Of a stretch of DNA of 64,000 nt, positions 18,110 through 25,545 are shown one piece after another. The notes beneath the pieces were generated by a model that was given only the letters and a program-made list of their open reading frames with translations, did not search any database and was not told the origin of the DNA. This DNA comes from Leuconostoc holzapfelii (GTDB taxonomy: Bacteria > Bacillota > Bacilli > Lactobacillales > Lactobacillaceae). The position numbers were made by a program, and so were the translations under genes. The stretch spans positions 62,001-126,000 of the forward strand of contig NZ_JAAXPO010000002.1 in assembly GCF_012396485.1 (NCBI RefSeq). The letters are read 5' to 3'. Positions within the stretch are counted from its first letter, which is position 1; each line of letters starts with the position of its first letter.

Positions 18110-18856
18110 TCATACAGGTCGCTTTTTGAGCCGACGATAACGCTTAGCCAAACAATACAAGGCAAAAGTAATCAGGATAAAGACACCCATTTGCAAGAGT
18201 TCGTCTTGAAAACCAGCGAGTTGCTGCCCTTGCCACTGTGCCCGCAACGTCTCACGAAAGATTTTAAAGGGAATCCAGCGGCTCAATTGTGTGACACCTG
18301 CTGGCACTTGTGAAACGCCCATGCTGCCAGTGGTAAACGCAATACCAAAATAGCATAACATGGCAATCCCTTGAATCATGTTAAACCCTTCAAACACCTG
18401 CGCAATGGCGAAAGCGAGCAAATAAAGGCCGCCAGCCAAACAAATCATACTCAGATAAATCATTACCAAAGCCAACAAACTTAGTTTTGGCAGCGGCAGC
18501 ATCTGACTTAACACCACCCAATATAACGTCGTCATACTTAACACCAACAGCAGCACCGCGATAAACTTCGCTAGTAGTTGTCGGGTCAGCGTGTAGCCAA
18601 AAAGTACCAATCGATTTGTAATACCGCTTGTCATATCACGGGCAAAACTAATGGTAAAAGGCAAAATTACCAACCCTAGTGGTACCATTGGTAGCAACGT
18701 GACAAATACCCCTTTAGCGGTTGCTTGGTCAAGCGCGGCATGACCAGTAGCATGGTAGTTACTCAAAACGAGCACCAAGGGTAAGATCCCCCCAACAATC
18801 ATCGCAATGGGATAACCCAACGTATTTTTTAATTCAAATCTGATATAAGCCCACAT
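18110..18856 (-). CDS. ABC-2 type transporter permease
   Basis: A 248-residue membrane protein with about six helices of the ABC-2 export type: an N-terminal amphipathic start (MWAYIRFELKNTLGYP), hydrophobic spans, and an AMLCYFGIAFTTGSMGVSQVP region before the last helix. It follows the ATPase gene with only two bases between, so they form one exporter. The cargo is unknown; ABC plus LytTR-DUF3021 cassettes in lactic acid bacteria are often linked to peptide or antibiotic response. Confidence 0.8.
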   Translation of the reverse strand: MWAYIRFELKNTLGYPIAMIVGGILPLVLVLSNYHATGHAALDQATAKGVFVTLLPMVPLGLVILPFTISFARDMTSGITNRLVLFGYTLTRQLLAKFIAVLLLVLSMTTLYWVVLSQMLPLPKLSLLALVMIYLSMICLAGGLYLLAFAIAQVFEGFNMIQGIAMLCYFGIAFTTGSMGVSQVPAGVTQLSRWIPFKIFRETLRAQWQGQQLAGFQDELLQMGVFILITFALYCLAKRYRRLKKRPV

Positions 18857-18858
18857 GA

Positions 18859-19722
18859 TTAGCCCGCCTTTACTGTTTGGTGTAACGCCAGCACGTTGAG
18901 ATAGATTAAGGTCAGGTTCAAGCGTGTCGCTGTAAACGCCACGCCAGCCTGATTCAATAATGCAATGACTGCTTGTTGCGTGGTTGGACTATCACACCCA
19001 ATAGCGGTTGTTCCAGACTCACCGGCAATTTGGCGTGCACCAACAGGCAATACTAAATCAAGCTCTGGGGCTGCAACAATGACTGCAGCGGCGCCCACAT
19101 ATTCTTGAAAAAGTGCTGTGGTTGGGCCATAGGCCAACATTTTCCCCTGTTCAATAATGAGTAATTGATTGGCCAATGCCTCAAGCTCATCAAAATAGTG
19201 GGTAATCATTAAAATTGTCGCAGGTTTCTCCGCATACCAGGCTTTGATTTTGCTCATCAGTTGTTGCCGTGTCTCAAAATCCAAACCCGTACTTAATTCA
19301 TCAAAACATGTTAGCGCAGCGTCTTGATACAAGACCATCATGATGGTTAAGCGCTGCTGTTGTCCGCCCGAAAGTTGCTGAAATTTACGTTTGAGTAAAG
19401 GCGCAAATTCAAAAAAAGCCACCAGCGCCTGTAATTTTTGGTCACGCCGATAGGTTGTCTGTAACAAGCCCTCCAAAATCGTTTGGCAAGTCACGGTATC
19501 TGGATAATGGTTTTCTTGTAGGTGAACGGCAATGTCGGTCGGCTTATCAATCTGACCTGTGTAGGCCACTTGGTCGGTTAAAGCCTTAATCAATGTTGAT
19601 TTACCCGCACCATTGCGTCCGATAATCCCGACAATATCCCCATCAGCGATTTGAATTTTTGATTGTAAATCTAAGGCAACTTGGTCACCATAGCGCACAG
19701 TTACTTGGTCTAGCATTAGCAT
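18859..19722 (-). CDS. ABC transporter ATP-binding protein
   Basis: A 287-residue ATPase for the neighbouring permease. Walker A is GRNGAGKST near residue 34, the Q-loop is HLQENHYPDT, the signature LSGGQQQRLT is near 116, and Walker B is ALTCFDELSTGLD, with Cys-Phe in place of the usual aliphatic pair. The switch His is in MITHYFDEL. About 90 C-terminal residues after 200 form an accessory domain. The ATG at 19722 has AAAGGAG 8 bases upstream. It is the first gene of the ABC-LytTR-DUF3021 unit. Confidence 0.87.
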   Translation of the reverse strand: MLMLDQVTVRYGDQVALDLQSKIQIADGDIVGIIGRNGAGKSTLIKALTDQVAYTGQIDKPTDIAVHLQENHYPDTVTCQTILEGLLQTTYRRDQKLQALVAFFEFAPLLKRKFQQLSGGQQQRLTIMMVLYQDAALTCFDELSTGLDFETRQQLMSKIKAWYAEKPATILMITHYFDELEALANQLLIIEQGKMLAYGPTTALFQEYVGAAAVIVAAPELDLVLPVGARQIAGESGTTAIGCDSPTTQQAVIALLNQAGVAFTATRLNLTLIYLNVLALHQTVKAG

Positions 19723-19779
19723 TTTTGTCACTCCTTTAAGCCGTTGATGTGATTAGCATACCAACTTTGCCCACAAAAA

Positions 19780-19802
19780 AACCGCTTTTGTGATAAGCGG
19801 TT
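19780..19802. terminator. Terminator after the flavin redox cassette
   Basis: AACCGCTT/AAGCGGTT stem with a 7-base loop and, on the minus strand, seven T residues. It ends the leftward transcript from the FMN-binding protein gene. Confidence 0.8.
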
Positions 19803-19826
19803 CATTTTTTGAGATAAGTGACACCA

Positions 19827-21128
19827 TCAGAAACTAAACTTTTCAAAGTAGACCTGGTCGCCCGACACGCCAATTCGGCGCAATAAGTTTTTGGTCTGAC
19901 TCATCATATTGTTGGGCCCACTCAGCAAGTAAAAGTAATCATTGGTCACCCCTTTGGCCAAAAAACTTTGTAATTCATCGACGGTGAAACGCCCTTGATG
20001 GACGCGATACTGAAAAGTATCTGGATATTGCGCCTTTAAGTCGGCCAAGACTTGGTCATAGACTAGTTCATGAACTGTCTTGGCTGTCCAAATCAAGTTA
20101 ATTTGTCGGCCTTGTTTGAGATAATCATGACTTAGACTTAACATCGGGGGAATCCCCGAACCACCAGCTAAAAGCACCAGCGGTTGACGGCTTGGGGTCT
20201 GGGCCACCATATTTTTGAGCGTCCCATAGGCACCAGCAATGCGAACTCGTGTGTTGACTGGCACATCACGTAACTGTCGTGTCCAATCCCCATCACGTCG
20301 AATCATCAGCGAGATGAATTCAGAATCGTTTTCCGCATTTAACAGGCTAAAGGGATGTGGTTCACGCATACCCGCAATGCCCGGAAAGCTAATCAAGACA
20401 TAATCGCCCGATTGGTAGTGCAAGCGATCGCGTTGTCGTAAACGAATTGTGATTTGCTGCACTGAACGGCTCAATACGTCATTGGCCACGAGCACACCCG
20501 AGGCATGCCCACGGAAACTTTGGACTTTATCCCAACCATATAAACCAAAAGCCAAGCCACTGTAGGTATAAAACCACACCATAAAGCTCATATCTTGGCG
20601 GATATACGGGATTAAAATCACATGGACGAAAATCAATAATGTGGCCACCACGTTCAACCGGTGCAACCAGACCGAGATTTCATGCTTGAAGACATGCTCA
20701 AGCCACTGTTTAACTTGCCGTAACCACCACACCCGATCCGTCAACCAGCCGCTAAGAAAGAATACCGAGTAAACCAGCACCCCAATGAGGATGACCAACG
20801 CCGCATCCCCGGTGAGCTTAATCAGCCCATTAGATTGACTCCAGATTTTATGCAAATACGCCACAATGATAATGCCAATCCCAATCATGCCATGAACAAA
20901 GTACATTTCCGGTAAGCCAATCAAACGTTCTAACCATTTTGGTCGGGTGGCAATAAATAGTTCAAACAGCATCCAAACATAGGCAATTACCCCAAGGTTA
21001 ATGGCAAAAAGCGACTGGGCGTAAATTGGACTGAGTCCCATGGCAATGGCTTGAATTAAGGGGAGTGGCAACACAAAAATCGTAATCAACCAAAATAGTC
21101 CCAGATAATAGCGGTGTTGTTTTAGCAT
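19827..21128 (-). CDS. Ferric-reductase-like membrane flavoprotein with NAD(P)H-binding domain
   Basis: A 433-residue protein with about six N-terminal helices (residues 5-215) of the ferric-reductase-like transmembrane type, including histidines in helices (MYFVHGMIGIG, WLHRLNVVATLLIFVHVIL) that could bind heme. Then comes a ferredoxin-reductase FAD domain (about 222-320, with EPHPFSLLNA) and a nucleotide-binding domain (about 325-433, with LLAGGSGIPPML). The ATG at 21128 has AGGAGG directly upstream and overlaps the apbE 3' end by 7 bases. It probably takes electrons from cytosolic NAD(P)H across the membrane to the flavinylated partner encoded upstream. Confidence 0.85.
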   Translation of the reverse strand: MLKQHRYYLGLFWLITIFVLPLPLIQAIAMGLSPIYAQSLFAINLGVIAYVWMLFELFIATRPKWLERLIGLPEMYFVHGMIGIGIIIVAYLHKIWSQSNGLIKLTGDAALVILIGVLVYSVFFLSGWLTDRVWWLRQVKQWLEHVFKHEISVWLHRLNVVATLLIFVHVILIPYIRQDMSFMVWFYTYSGLAFGLYGWDKVQSFRGHASGVLVANDVLSRSVQQITIRLRQRDRLHYQSGDYVLISFPGIAGMREPHPFSLLNAENDSEFISLMIRRDGDWTRQLRDVPVNTRVRIAGAYGTLKNMVAQTPSRQPLVLLAGGSGIPPMLSLSHDYLKQGRQINLIWTAKTVHELVYDQVLADLKAQYPDTFQYRVHQGRFTVDELQSFLAKGVTNDYFYLLSGPNNMMSQTKNLLRRIGVSGDQVYFEKFSF

Positions 21129-21952
21129 GATGCCACCTCCTGTCCGGCAAACCAACGCCGTGTGTCGCCATTGGCTGCTACCAGCAGCCCAGTGCCCGGT
21201 ACCCGTTGGTCAAAGCCAAATGTCTCAAAATCCGCCGCAATCAGACTGGTTGCCCAAATATCCGCAGTCGTCAAATCATCTGTCACCACCGTGGCAGACA
21301 GCGCATGACGACCAGTGGTCTGATAAGCGATGTGTTCGCCACGCGCCACCGTCCCAGAGGTCGCTACTGCGCCTGAGTGTAAGGCGAGGTGCGCCAGGAC
21401 CTGCTCGGGTTGGTTAGGATCTTGAATGCCAATTTCCCACGTCCAATCCGTCACCGACTCACGCGTCAACAATTGCATGTCACCACCACCATTTAGCCCA
21501 ACCGCCACCAAGCCGGATTCAGTCGCCAATAGCGGGGCTAAAAATCGCGTCACGCATTGGGCTATTCCCCAGCCTTTGACCAGTCCAATCGGATCATAGA
21601 CGCCCGCATGCCACGCATTAAAGAGCCCTTGTGTGTCTTTTAGTGCCGTTTCGGCCAGCTGCCAAACGGTCCAAAACCCATCCGACGTTGCCGCCAGTGT
21701 GAGCTCCCCACGATTAAATCGGGATAATTCAGAGTCTGGTAAAAATGGCGAAAAGGTCTGGTCAAGCCAATCCAAGTAAGTTTGGATTTTTGGCAATACT
21801 TCGGCCGTAAGAGCCGCAATTTTAGTCGATATGGTCTGTTCGGGTTGGAACACCAGTTCTAAGGTAAATGGGACGGTAAACTTTTCAAAATGTGTTTTGG
21901 CAATCTGATAAGCACCTTGTTGTTGCGTTGTTGTGCGAATTACTGCTGTCAT
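21122..21952 (-). CDS. apbE: FAD:protein FMN transferase
   Basis: A 276-residue ApbE enzyme that attaches FMN covalently to a Thr or Ser of an extracytosolic protein. Key parts are the DPIGLVKGWG motif near residue 122, the GLNGGGDM motif near 156 and VTDDLTTADIWATSL near 240, where family members bind Mg and flavin. I start it at the ATG at 21952, four bases after the upstream stop; a longer frame is open but would overlap the FMN-binding protein gene. No signal peptide or lipobox is visible, so it may act in the cytosol before export of its target or be secreted otherwise. Its obvious target is the neighbouring FMN-binding protein. Confidence 0.88.
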   Translation of the reverse strand: MTAVIRTTTQQQGAYQIAKTHFEKFTVPFTLELVFQPEQTISTKIAALTAEVLPKIQTYLDWLDQTFSPFLPDSELSRFNRGELTLAATSDGFWTVWQLAETALKDTQGLFNAWHAGVYDPIGLVKGWGIAQCVTRFLAPLLATESGLVAVGLNGGGDMQLLTRESVTDWTWEIGIQDPNQPEQVLAHLALHSGAVATSGTVARGEHIAYQTTGRHALSATVVTDDLTTADIWATSLIAADFETFGFDQRVPGTGLLVAANGDTRRWFAGQEVASC

Positions 21953-21956
21953 GTGA

Positions 21957-22388
21957 TTACCCCGCTTGTGATAGCGCATTTTTGAGCGAAGCTTGGAAAC
22001 CATGCCAAGTTTCCGTTGCCCCACTGATATTCGAAAAATGTGCCGATTGCGCACTGACAGCCGCCTTTTCATAGACGGGCAACGCTTGGGCATTAATGGC
22101 TGCGGTATGATGGCTATCCGTTGGATATTTGACCGTCTTGACTTGAGTGATTTTTCCGTTGGCAACGGTGATTTGAACTTGAATTGCCCCGTACTGATAA
22201 CTGGCGTCTGTCCCCAAATACGTCCCGTCTTTATAGGCTGTTGTCTTTGCTACGGTATGTGCTGGTGTCGCTGTTGACGCGGTTGCAGCGGTCGTTTTTT
22301 GCGGTGTATAGAAGAACAAGAAGAAAACATCTAACACCATGGCGAGTAATGTGATTGTTGCAATCATTACCGTGATTATTTTTTTCAT
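21957..22388 (-). CDS. Membrane-anchored FMN-binding (flavinylated) protein
   Basis: A 143-residue protein with an N-terminal membrane anchor (about 3-27), a low-complexity Ala/Thr linker (31-50) and one FMN_bind domain (about 52-140). The flavinylation motif reads SNISGATETW, with the Thr of SGAT as the expected acceptor. It is first in the unit with apbE and the membrane reductase. It is inferred to be an extracytosolic electron carrier on the outer face of the membrane. Confidence 0.88.
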   Translation of the reverse strand: MKKIITVMIATITLLAMVLDVFFLFFYTPQKTTAATASTATPAHTVAKTTAYKDGTYLGTDASYQYGAIQVQITVANGKITQVKTVKYPTDSHHTAAINAQALPVYEKAAVSAQSAHFSNISGATETWHGFQASLKNALSQAG

Positions 22389-22477
22389 CAGTCAACCCCA
22401 TCATGCTTTTTTGCTTACAAAGATCATAGCAGAAAAAGGCTAAATGAAAATGAAGAAACGTCATATTATCCATGTAT

Positions 22478-22507
22478 TTGACAAATGATTTATTGACGTG
22501 ATAGACT
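22478..22507 (+). promoter_or_regulatory. Promoter of the SAM-riboswitch transcript
   Basis: TTGACA (22478-22483), 18-base spacer, TAGACT (22502-22507). It places the RNA start shortly before the riboswitch P1 helix. Confidence 0.55.
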
Positions 22508-22526
22508 AACGATAACAATTAAATCA

Positions 22527-22656
22527 CGTGTTATATCGAGAGCTAGTGAGTGATTACACACTTTGACCTAGCAGCAACCTACCTTTTGGCAAGGTGCTCC
22601 ACTGTAATTGGATATACGTCACTTTTAACGTGTTCGTATATCGGGCACGTTTTTTA
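22527..22656 (+). ncRNA. SAM-I family-like riboswitch with expression platform
   Basis: The core fits the S-box: GAGAG after the 5' arm of P1 (TATATC, 22532-22537), a kink-turn-like TGA at 22564-22566, CAGCAACC at 22572-22579 and GGCAAGGTGCT at 22588-22598, with P1 closed by GATATA (22611-22616). GATATACG (22611-22618) can alternatively pair perfectly with CGTATATC (22635-22642). That second pairing excludes the terminator AACGTG/CACGTT (22627-22632 with 22646-22651) plus T-run. This predicts transcription OFF when SAM is bound. The P4 helix is not canonical, so a variant SAM-I or SAM-I/IV class is possible. Confidence 0.8.
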
Positions 22657-22697
22657 TTTGTTTAATCAGTCCTTTGGACGTTAAACAGGAGAACCAC

Positions 22698-23021
22698 ATG
22701 ACCACACTAACCTTAGACGCAGCGCTTCGCCAGCAAGCCTTGACCCAACTCGGGGTTGCACAAGTCTTGACACTGCCTGATGTCACCCCAACTGATCTCG
22801 TGCTGATGGCACAAACCACGCAAGACCCTGCGTTACACGAGCAAATCCAACAAGTAGCTCAGGTACAAGCAGCTGACGCCCTCACCCGTTATCAAACCTT
22901 GCAACACGCTAATGGTCTCATCGCTTATCGTGGCCGTCAGCACTTTAAAGCCCAACTTAGCGAACTCCTGCCCCTCCTCCCCGAAACCCAACAGCTCGTT
23001 ATTCAAAAAATTTGCTATTAA
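22698..23021 (+). CDS. Unrecognised 107-residue helical protein under the SAM-I-like riboswitch
   Basis: The ATG at 22698 has AGGAGA 6 bases upstream. The protein is predicted by eye to be mostly helical and is rich in Gln (about 17), Ala and Leu. It has no signal peptide, membrane segment or cofactor motif, and a single Cys just before the C-terminus. I do not recognise the family. It is the only gene between the riboswitch and tRNA-Glu. A role in methionine or SAM metabolism is inferred only from the leader. Confidence 0.7.
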   Translation: MTTLTLDAALRQQALTQLGVAQVLTLPDVTPTDLVLMAQTTQDPALHEQIQQVAQVQAADALTRYQTLQHANGLIAYRGRQHFKAQLSELLPLLPETQQLVIQKICY

Positions 23022-23044
23022 TGCAAAAAAATCGTAAAAAAAGC

Positions 23045-23073
23045 TTGACGACCGCCGTGAAAATTGTTATGAT
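23045..23073 (+). promoter_or_regulatory. Promoter of tRNA-Glu
   Basis: TTGACG (23045-23050), 17-base spacer, TATGAT (23068-23073), about 40 bases before the tRNA. Confidence 0.65.
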
Positions 23074-23113
23074 ATTATAGTTGTCTGATAGCAATTCAGA
23101 CATCACTGACCAT

Positions 23114-23185
23114 GGCTCGTTGGTCAAGTGGCTAAGACGCTGCCCTTTCACGGCGGAATCGAGAGTTCGATTCTCTCACGAGCTA
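23114..23185 (+). tRNA. tRNA-Glu (TTC anticodon)
   Basis: Acceptor GGCTCGT/ACGAGCT (G-U at the end pair), D arm GTC/GAC, anticodon stem CTGCC/GGCGG with loop CTTTCAC (anticodon TTC), T arm GAGAG-TTCGATT-CTCTC and discriminator A. CCA is not encoded. Confidence 0.94.
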
Positions 23186-23190
23186 TATCA

Positions 23191-23217
23191 AGTCGCAACT
23201 TCGGTTGCGGCTTTTTA
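23191..23217 (+). terminator. Terminator after tRNA-Glu
   Basis: A 9-bp stem (23191-23199 with 23204-23212, with G-U pairs), TTCG loop and T-run. Confidence 0.82.
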
Positions 23218-23224
23218 TATTGTT

Positions 23225-23443
23225 TTAAACATGATAAAAAACGCCAAACCTAATTTTTAAGGTTTGGCGTTTTTTCATTTTTCTCTCTTTGTTTAGCATC
23301 AACAAACCTAAAACGATAAACAAAATTGGGCATATCAAAAATGGCAGTGCAAAAGGATGACTCGTCGTCAACCACGTATAACTGAATAACATGATTCCAG
23401 TACCAACAATCAGCCACCCGCGATAAGGATAAATCGCCCGCAT
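23225..23443 (-). CDS. Possible 72-residue two-helix membrane protein
   Basis: Two clear hydrophobic segments (about 10-27 and 31-50) followed by a basic tail look like a small membrane protein. There is no convincing ribosome site before the ATG, and a strong terminator hairpin lies inside the last codons, with the stop codon beyond its T-run. It could be a remnant of a longer gene or non-coding. An overlapping 80-residue frame (23250-23492) reads less like a protein. Confidence 0.35.
   Translation of the reverse strand: MRAIYPYRGWLIVGTGIMLFSYTWLTTSHPFALPFLICPILFIVLGLLMLNKERKMKKRQTLKIRFGVFYHV
23236..23275. terminator. Strong bidirectional terminator downstream of the DUF2075 gene
   Basis: A 14-15-bp stem (23236-23250 with 23261-23275), 10-base loop and A/T tails on both sides. 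It probably ends the leftward DUF2075 transcript, with the small frame described above lying between. Confidence 0.82.
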
Positions 23444-23500
23444 CGATTTCGTATTCTTTAAGTAAATTGCCTAAAATTGTCGCAGCGGCCATACTTTATC

Positions 23501-25450
23501 TTAGTCGATCGTTGTCTGATTTAGCGTCATCAATTTTCTTCTCAAATCATCATTAACAGCATAAATATAAAGACCATGTACGCCGCGTGTCAGCAAAACA
23601 TTGACAACATTTTTTAGAAATGCCTTATTTTCAGTAGTATTATACGTCCCATTTTGTTTTCTAATTTTCGAATGGTCAAACGAATAATCAGCATCAATAT
23701 CTAACGCATTGGTTGCTTCGTTCCAAATGACTGACGGGCCTAAAATCACACCAACATAATTCAAATCAATCCCTTGAACTGTAAAATCACTACCAACTTC
23801 GCTAATACTTTCGGCAATTTCTTGCCACGGTATTTGTTTATTTTGCGCTACTTTAACCTGTGGTAATTCAAGATTCCAAGGGACAACCTCACCACCGAAC
23901 GTCACAGCCCAATATTGCCCATCTTCTGGTCTTGATCCTTGCGAATATTGCCAGTCGTATGTTGCTACGAGTCTGCTTAATCCAACTGCTGCGTTTTGTT
24001 TTTCAATCGCAGTTTTAAAATTTTTCGCACTATCAAAAAATTTAATTTGATATGTCTCATCAGTTGGTGGCATAATCAGCGAATTATTTTCAAAGTGGGC
24101 TAAATTTTCAATCCATTGTTGCGATTCTTGGCTGGCTTGTATTCGCCACTGATTTTCCAAGTAAAGTGTTGTGGTATCTGGCCCATTAACTAACCGCCAA
24201 AGTGTGTCGTTATCACTAATATTGTTTCTCACCGATGTTGCCTGTTTTGGATCATAAACCAATACCATTGTACGCGCTAATGCATGTAATGCCTGTAAAT
24301 CCGGTTGCCATTTGGCTTTGTTCACACGTCCGTAATTACCACTCCATAAAAGATGCGCCTCATCTACCAGAAGGACATCAACCTGCTTACCGCGATTAAT
24401 AAATGTTGGCACATCCATCACAACTGCTTTGCCCATATTTAATTTACGGGCAATTTGTTCGTAAGTGCGCCGTTGTTGTTCATGACGCACTAATAGCACA
24501 ACTGTGGCGTCATGTTTTGATTTTTTATCTGCATTTAATACCGGATACGGATTTTGCCAAATTTCATAAAATAGTTGCGACATCAGGACAGCCTTCCCAG
24601 AACCCGCAAGCCCTTGGATTTTAATAATTTTGTTATCCAAACCATTGACTAAAGTCTCTTCAATCGTCAAACCAATGCGATTTTTTGCCATTTCTTGTTC
24701 TGGACTTAATGATTTAAATGGACTATTCGCAAAAAGGGCTGAATTTTTGACAGATTCTAAACTCGATACAACATTTTCTTGCCGTAAACGTTCCCATATT
24801 TCAGGAAAAATACCTGACCGATAGGCTTCTCGTTGATAAAAATCATTGGATAAACCATTGTTACGACCATTATAAATTTTGTCAAACTTGTCATCGCCTA
24901 ACAGGTAGTCCATGAACATTTGCTCAATTTCCAATGTCGCTGATTTATTGAATTTTGAATGCCCTATAATATATAATGACTCGTTTTGCTCGTCGGAAAC
25001 AGCTTTAATCTCATTTAGCTTATCTACCTGTGCGCCCAGATGTTCAACCGTTCGACGTACAATTGCACTCGCCTCACCGACATAAACTAGCTGCTTAGTC
25101 TGCTTGGTATACTCATTTGTTTGTTTCCCTATTCCCAAATAAACTGTTGGATAATTGGTTAATATCGTATTTTGGGCGGTTTTTGCAAAATTTTTAATAG
25201 CGTCTTTTGAATAATCAATCGTCTTCATCATTAAATTACCGCTATCAATAAAGCCAAACACAGATAAGATTTCATCTGACTCAAACCCTAGCAGACCAAA
25301 ATAGTCCGCCAGTAATTCATTTGGAATCGCACGCTTATCTTTCTCCCAATTTTGAACAGCTTGTCGTGTGACATTCAAAAAACGTGCGACATCATCTTGT
25401 GTGTAGCCTTTATCTTCTCTTTTTTGCTTAATTAACTCATACAATTTCAT
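23501..25450 (-). CDS. HTH / GIY-YIG / DUF2075 helicase fusion protein
   Basis: A 649-residue three-part protein. Residues 1-60 are an Xre-type helix-turn-helix (YTQDDVARFLNVTRQAVQNWE). Residues about 100-200 form a GIY-YIG-like nuclease domain (VYLGIG, then LVYVGEA, RRTVEH and Glu174 region LEIEQMF). Residues 265-640 are a DUF2075 superfamily-1 ATPase: Walker A GLAGSGKA (280-287), LLVDEAHLL (360-368), VYDPKQAT, LENQWRI, TVQGIDLNYVGVILGP and LLTRGVHGLYIY. The Walker A has Ala287 where Ser/Thr is usual, which may weaken Mg-ATP binding. There is no strong ribosome site. It looks like an accessory, possibly anti-phage or DNA-processing gene. Confidence 0.82.
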   Translation of the reverse strand: MKLYELIKQKREDKGYTQDDVARFLNVTRQAVQNWEKDKRAIPNELLADYFGLLGFESDEILSVFGFIDSGNLMMKTIDYSKDAIKNFAKTAQNTILTNYPTVYLGIGKQTNEYTKQTKQLVYVGEASAIVRRTVEHLGAQVDKLNEIKAVSDEQNESLYIIGHSKFNKSATLEIEQMFMDYLLGDDKFDKIYNGRNNGLSNDFYQREAYRSGIFPEIWERLRQENVVSSLESVKNSALFANSPFKSLSPEQEMAKNRIGLTIEETLVNGLDNKIIKIQGLAGSGKAVLMSQLFYEIWQNPYPVLNADKKSKHDATVVLLVRHEQQRRTYEQIARKLNMGKAVVMDVPTFINRGKQVDVLLVDEAHLLWSGNYGRVNKAKWQPDLQALHALARTMVLVYDPKQATSVRNNISDNDTLWRLVNGPDTTTLYLENQWRIQASQESQQWIENLAHFENNSLIMPPTDETYQIKFFDSAKNFKTAIEKQNAAVGLSRLVATYDWQYSQGSRPEDGQYWAVTFGGEVVPWNLELPQVKVAQNKQIPWQEIAESISEVGSDFTVQGIDLNYVGVILGPSVIWNEATNALDIDADYSFDHSKIRKQNGTYNTTENKAFLKNVVNVLLTRGVHGLYIYAVNDDLRRKLMTLNQTTID

Positions 25451-25477
25451 AGCCTAATTATCTCAAACCGGTCCAAA

Positions 25478-25508
25478 ACAAAAAGCAACAAATTGTTGCT
25501 TTTTGTTT
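25478..25508. terminator. 25-bp palindrome: terminator of the DUF2130 gene and possible operator of the DUF2075 gene
   Basis: Arms of 12 bases (25480-25491 and 25493-25504) around one central base, flanked by further ACA/TGT. On the minus strand it forms a hairpin with a T-rich tail, 40 bases after the DUF2130 stop. It ends only about 28 bases before the start codon of the HTH-containing gene, so it must overlap that gene's promoter. Autoregulation through it is inference. Confidence 0.65.
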
Positions 25509-25545
25509 TGCTATTTTATCAAATTGACTGATGGTTAAATTCATC

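Noticed and set aside
22527-22656. T-box or TPP element upstream of the 107-residue protein
   Set aside because: No AGGGTGGNACCGCG-type sequence and no CTGAGA core; the GCAACC and AAGGTGCT blocks fit a SAM-class element.
23250-23492. 80-codon frame overlapping the small membrane-protein frame
   Set aside because: Its second half is the shifted reading of two hydrophobic helices and ends inside a terminator loop; no family resemblance.
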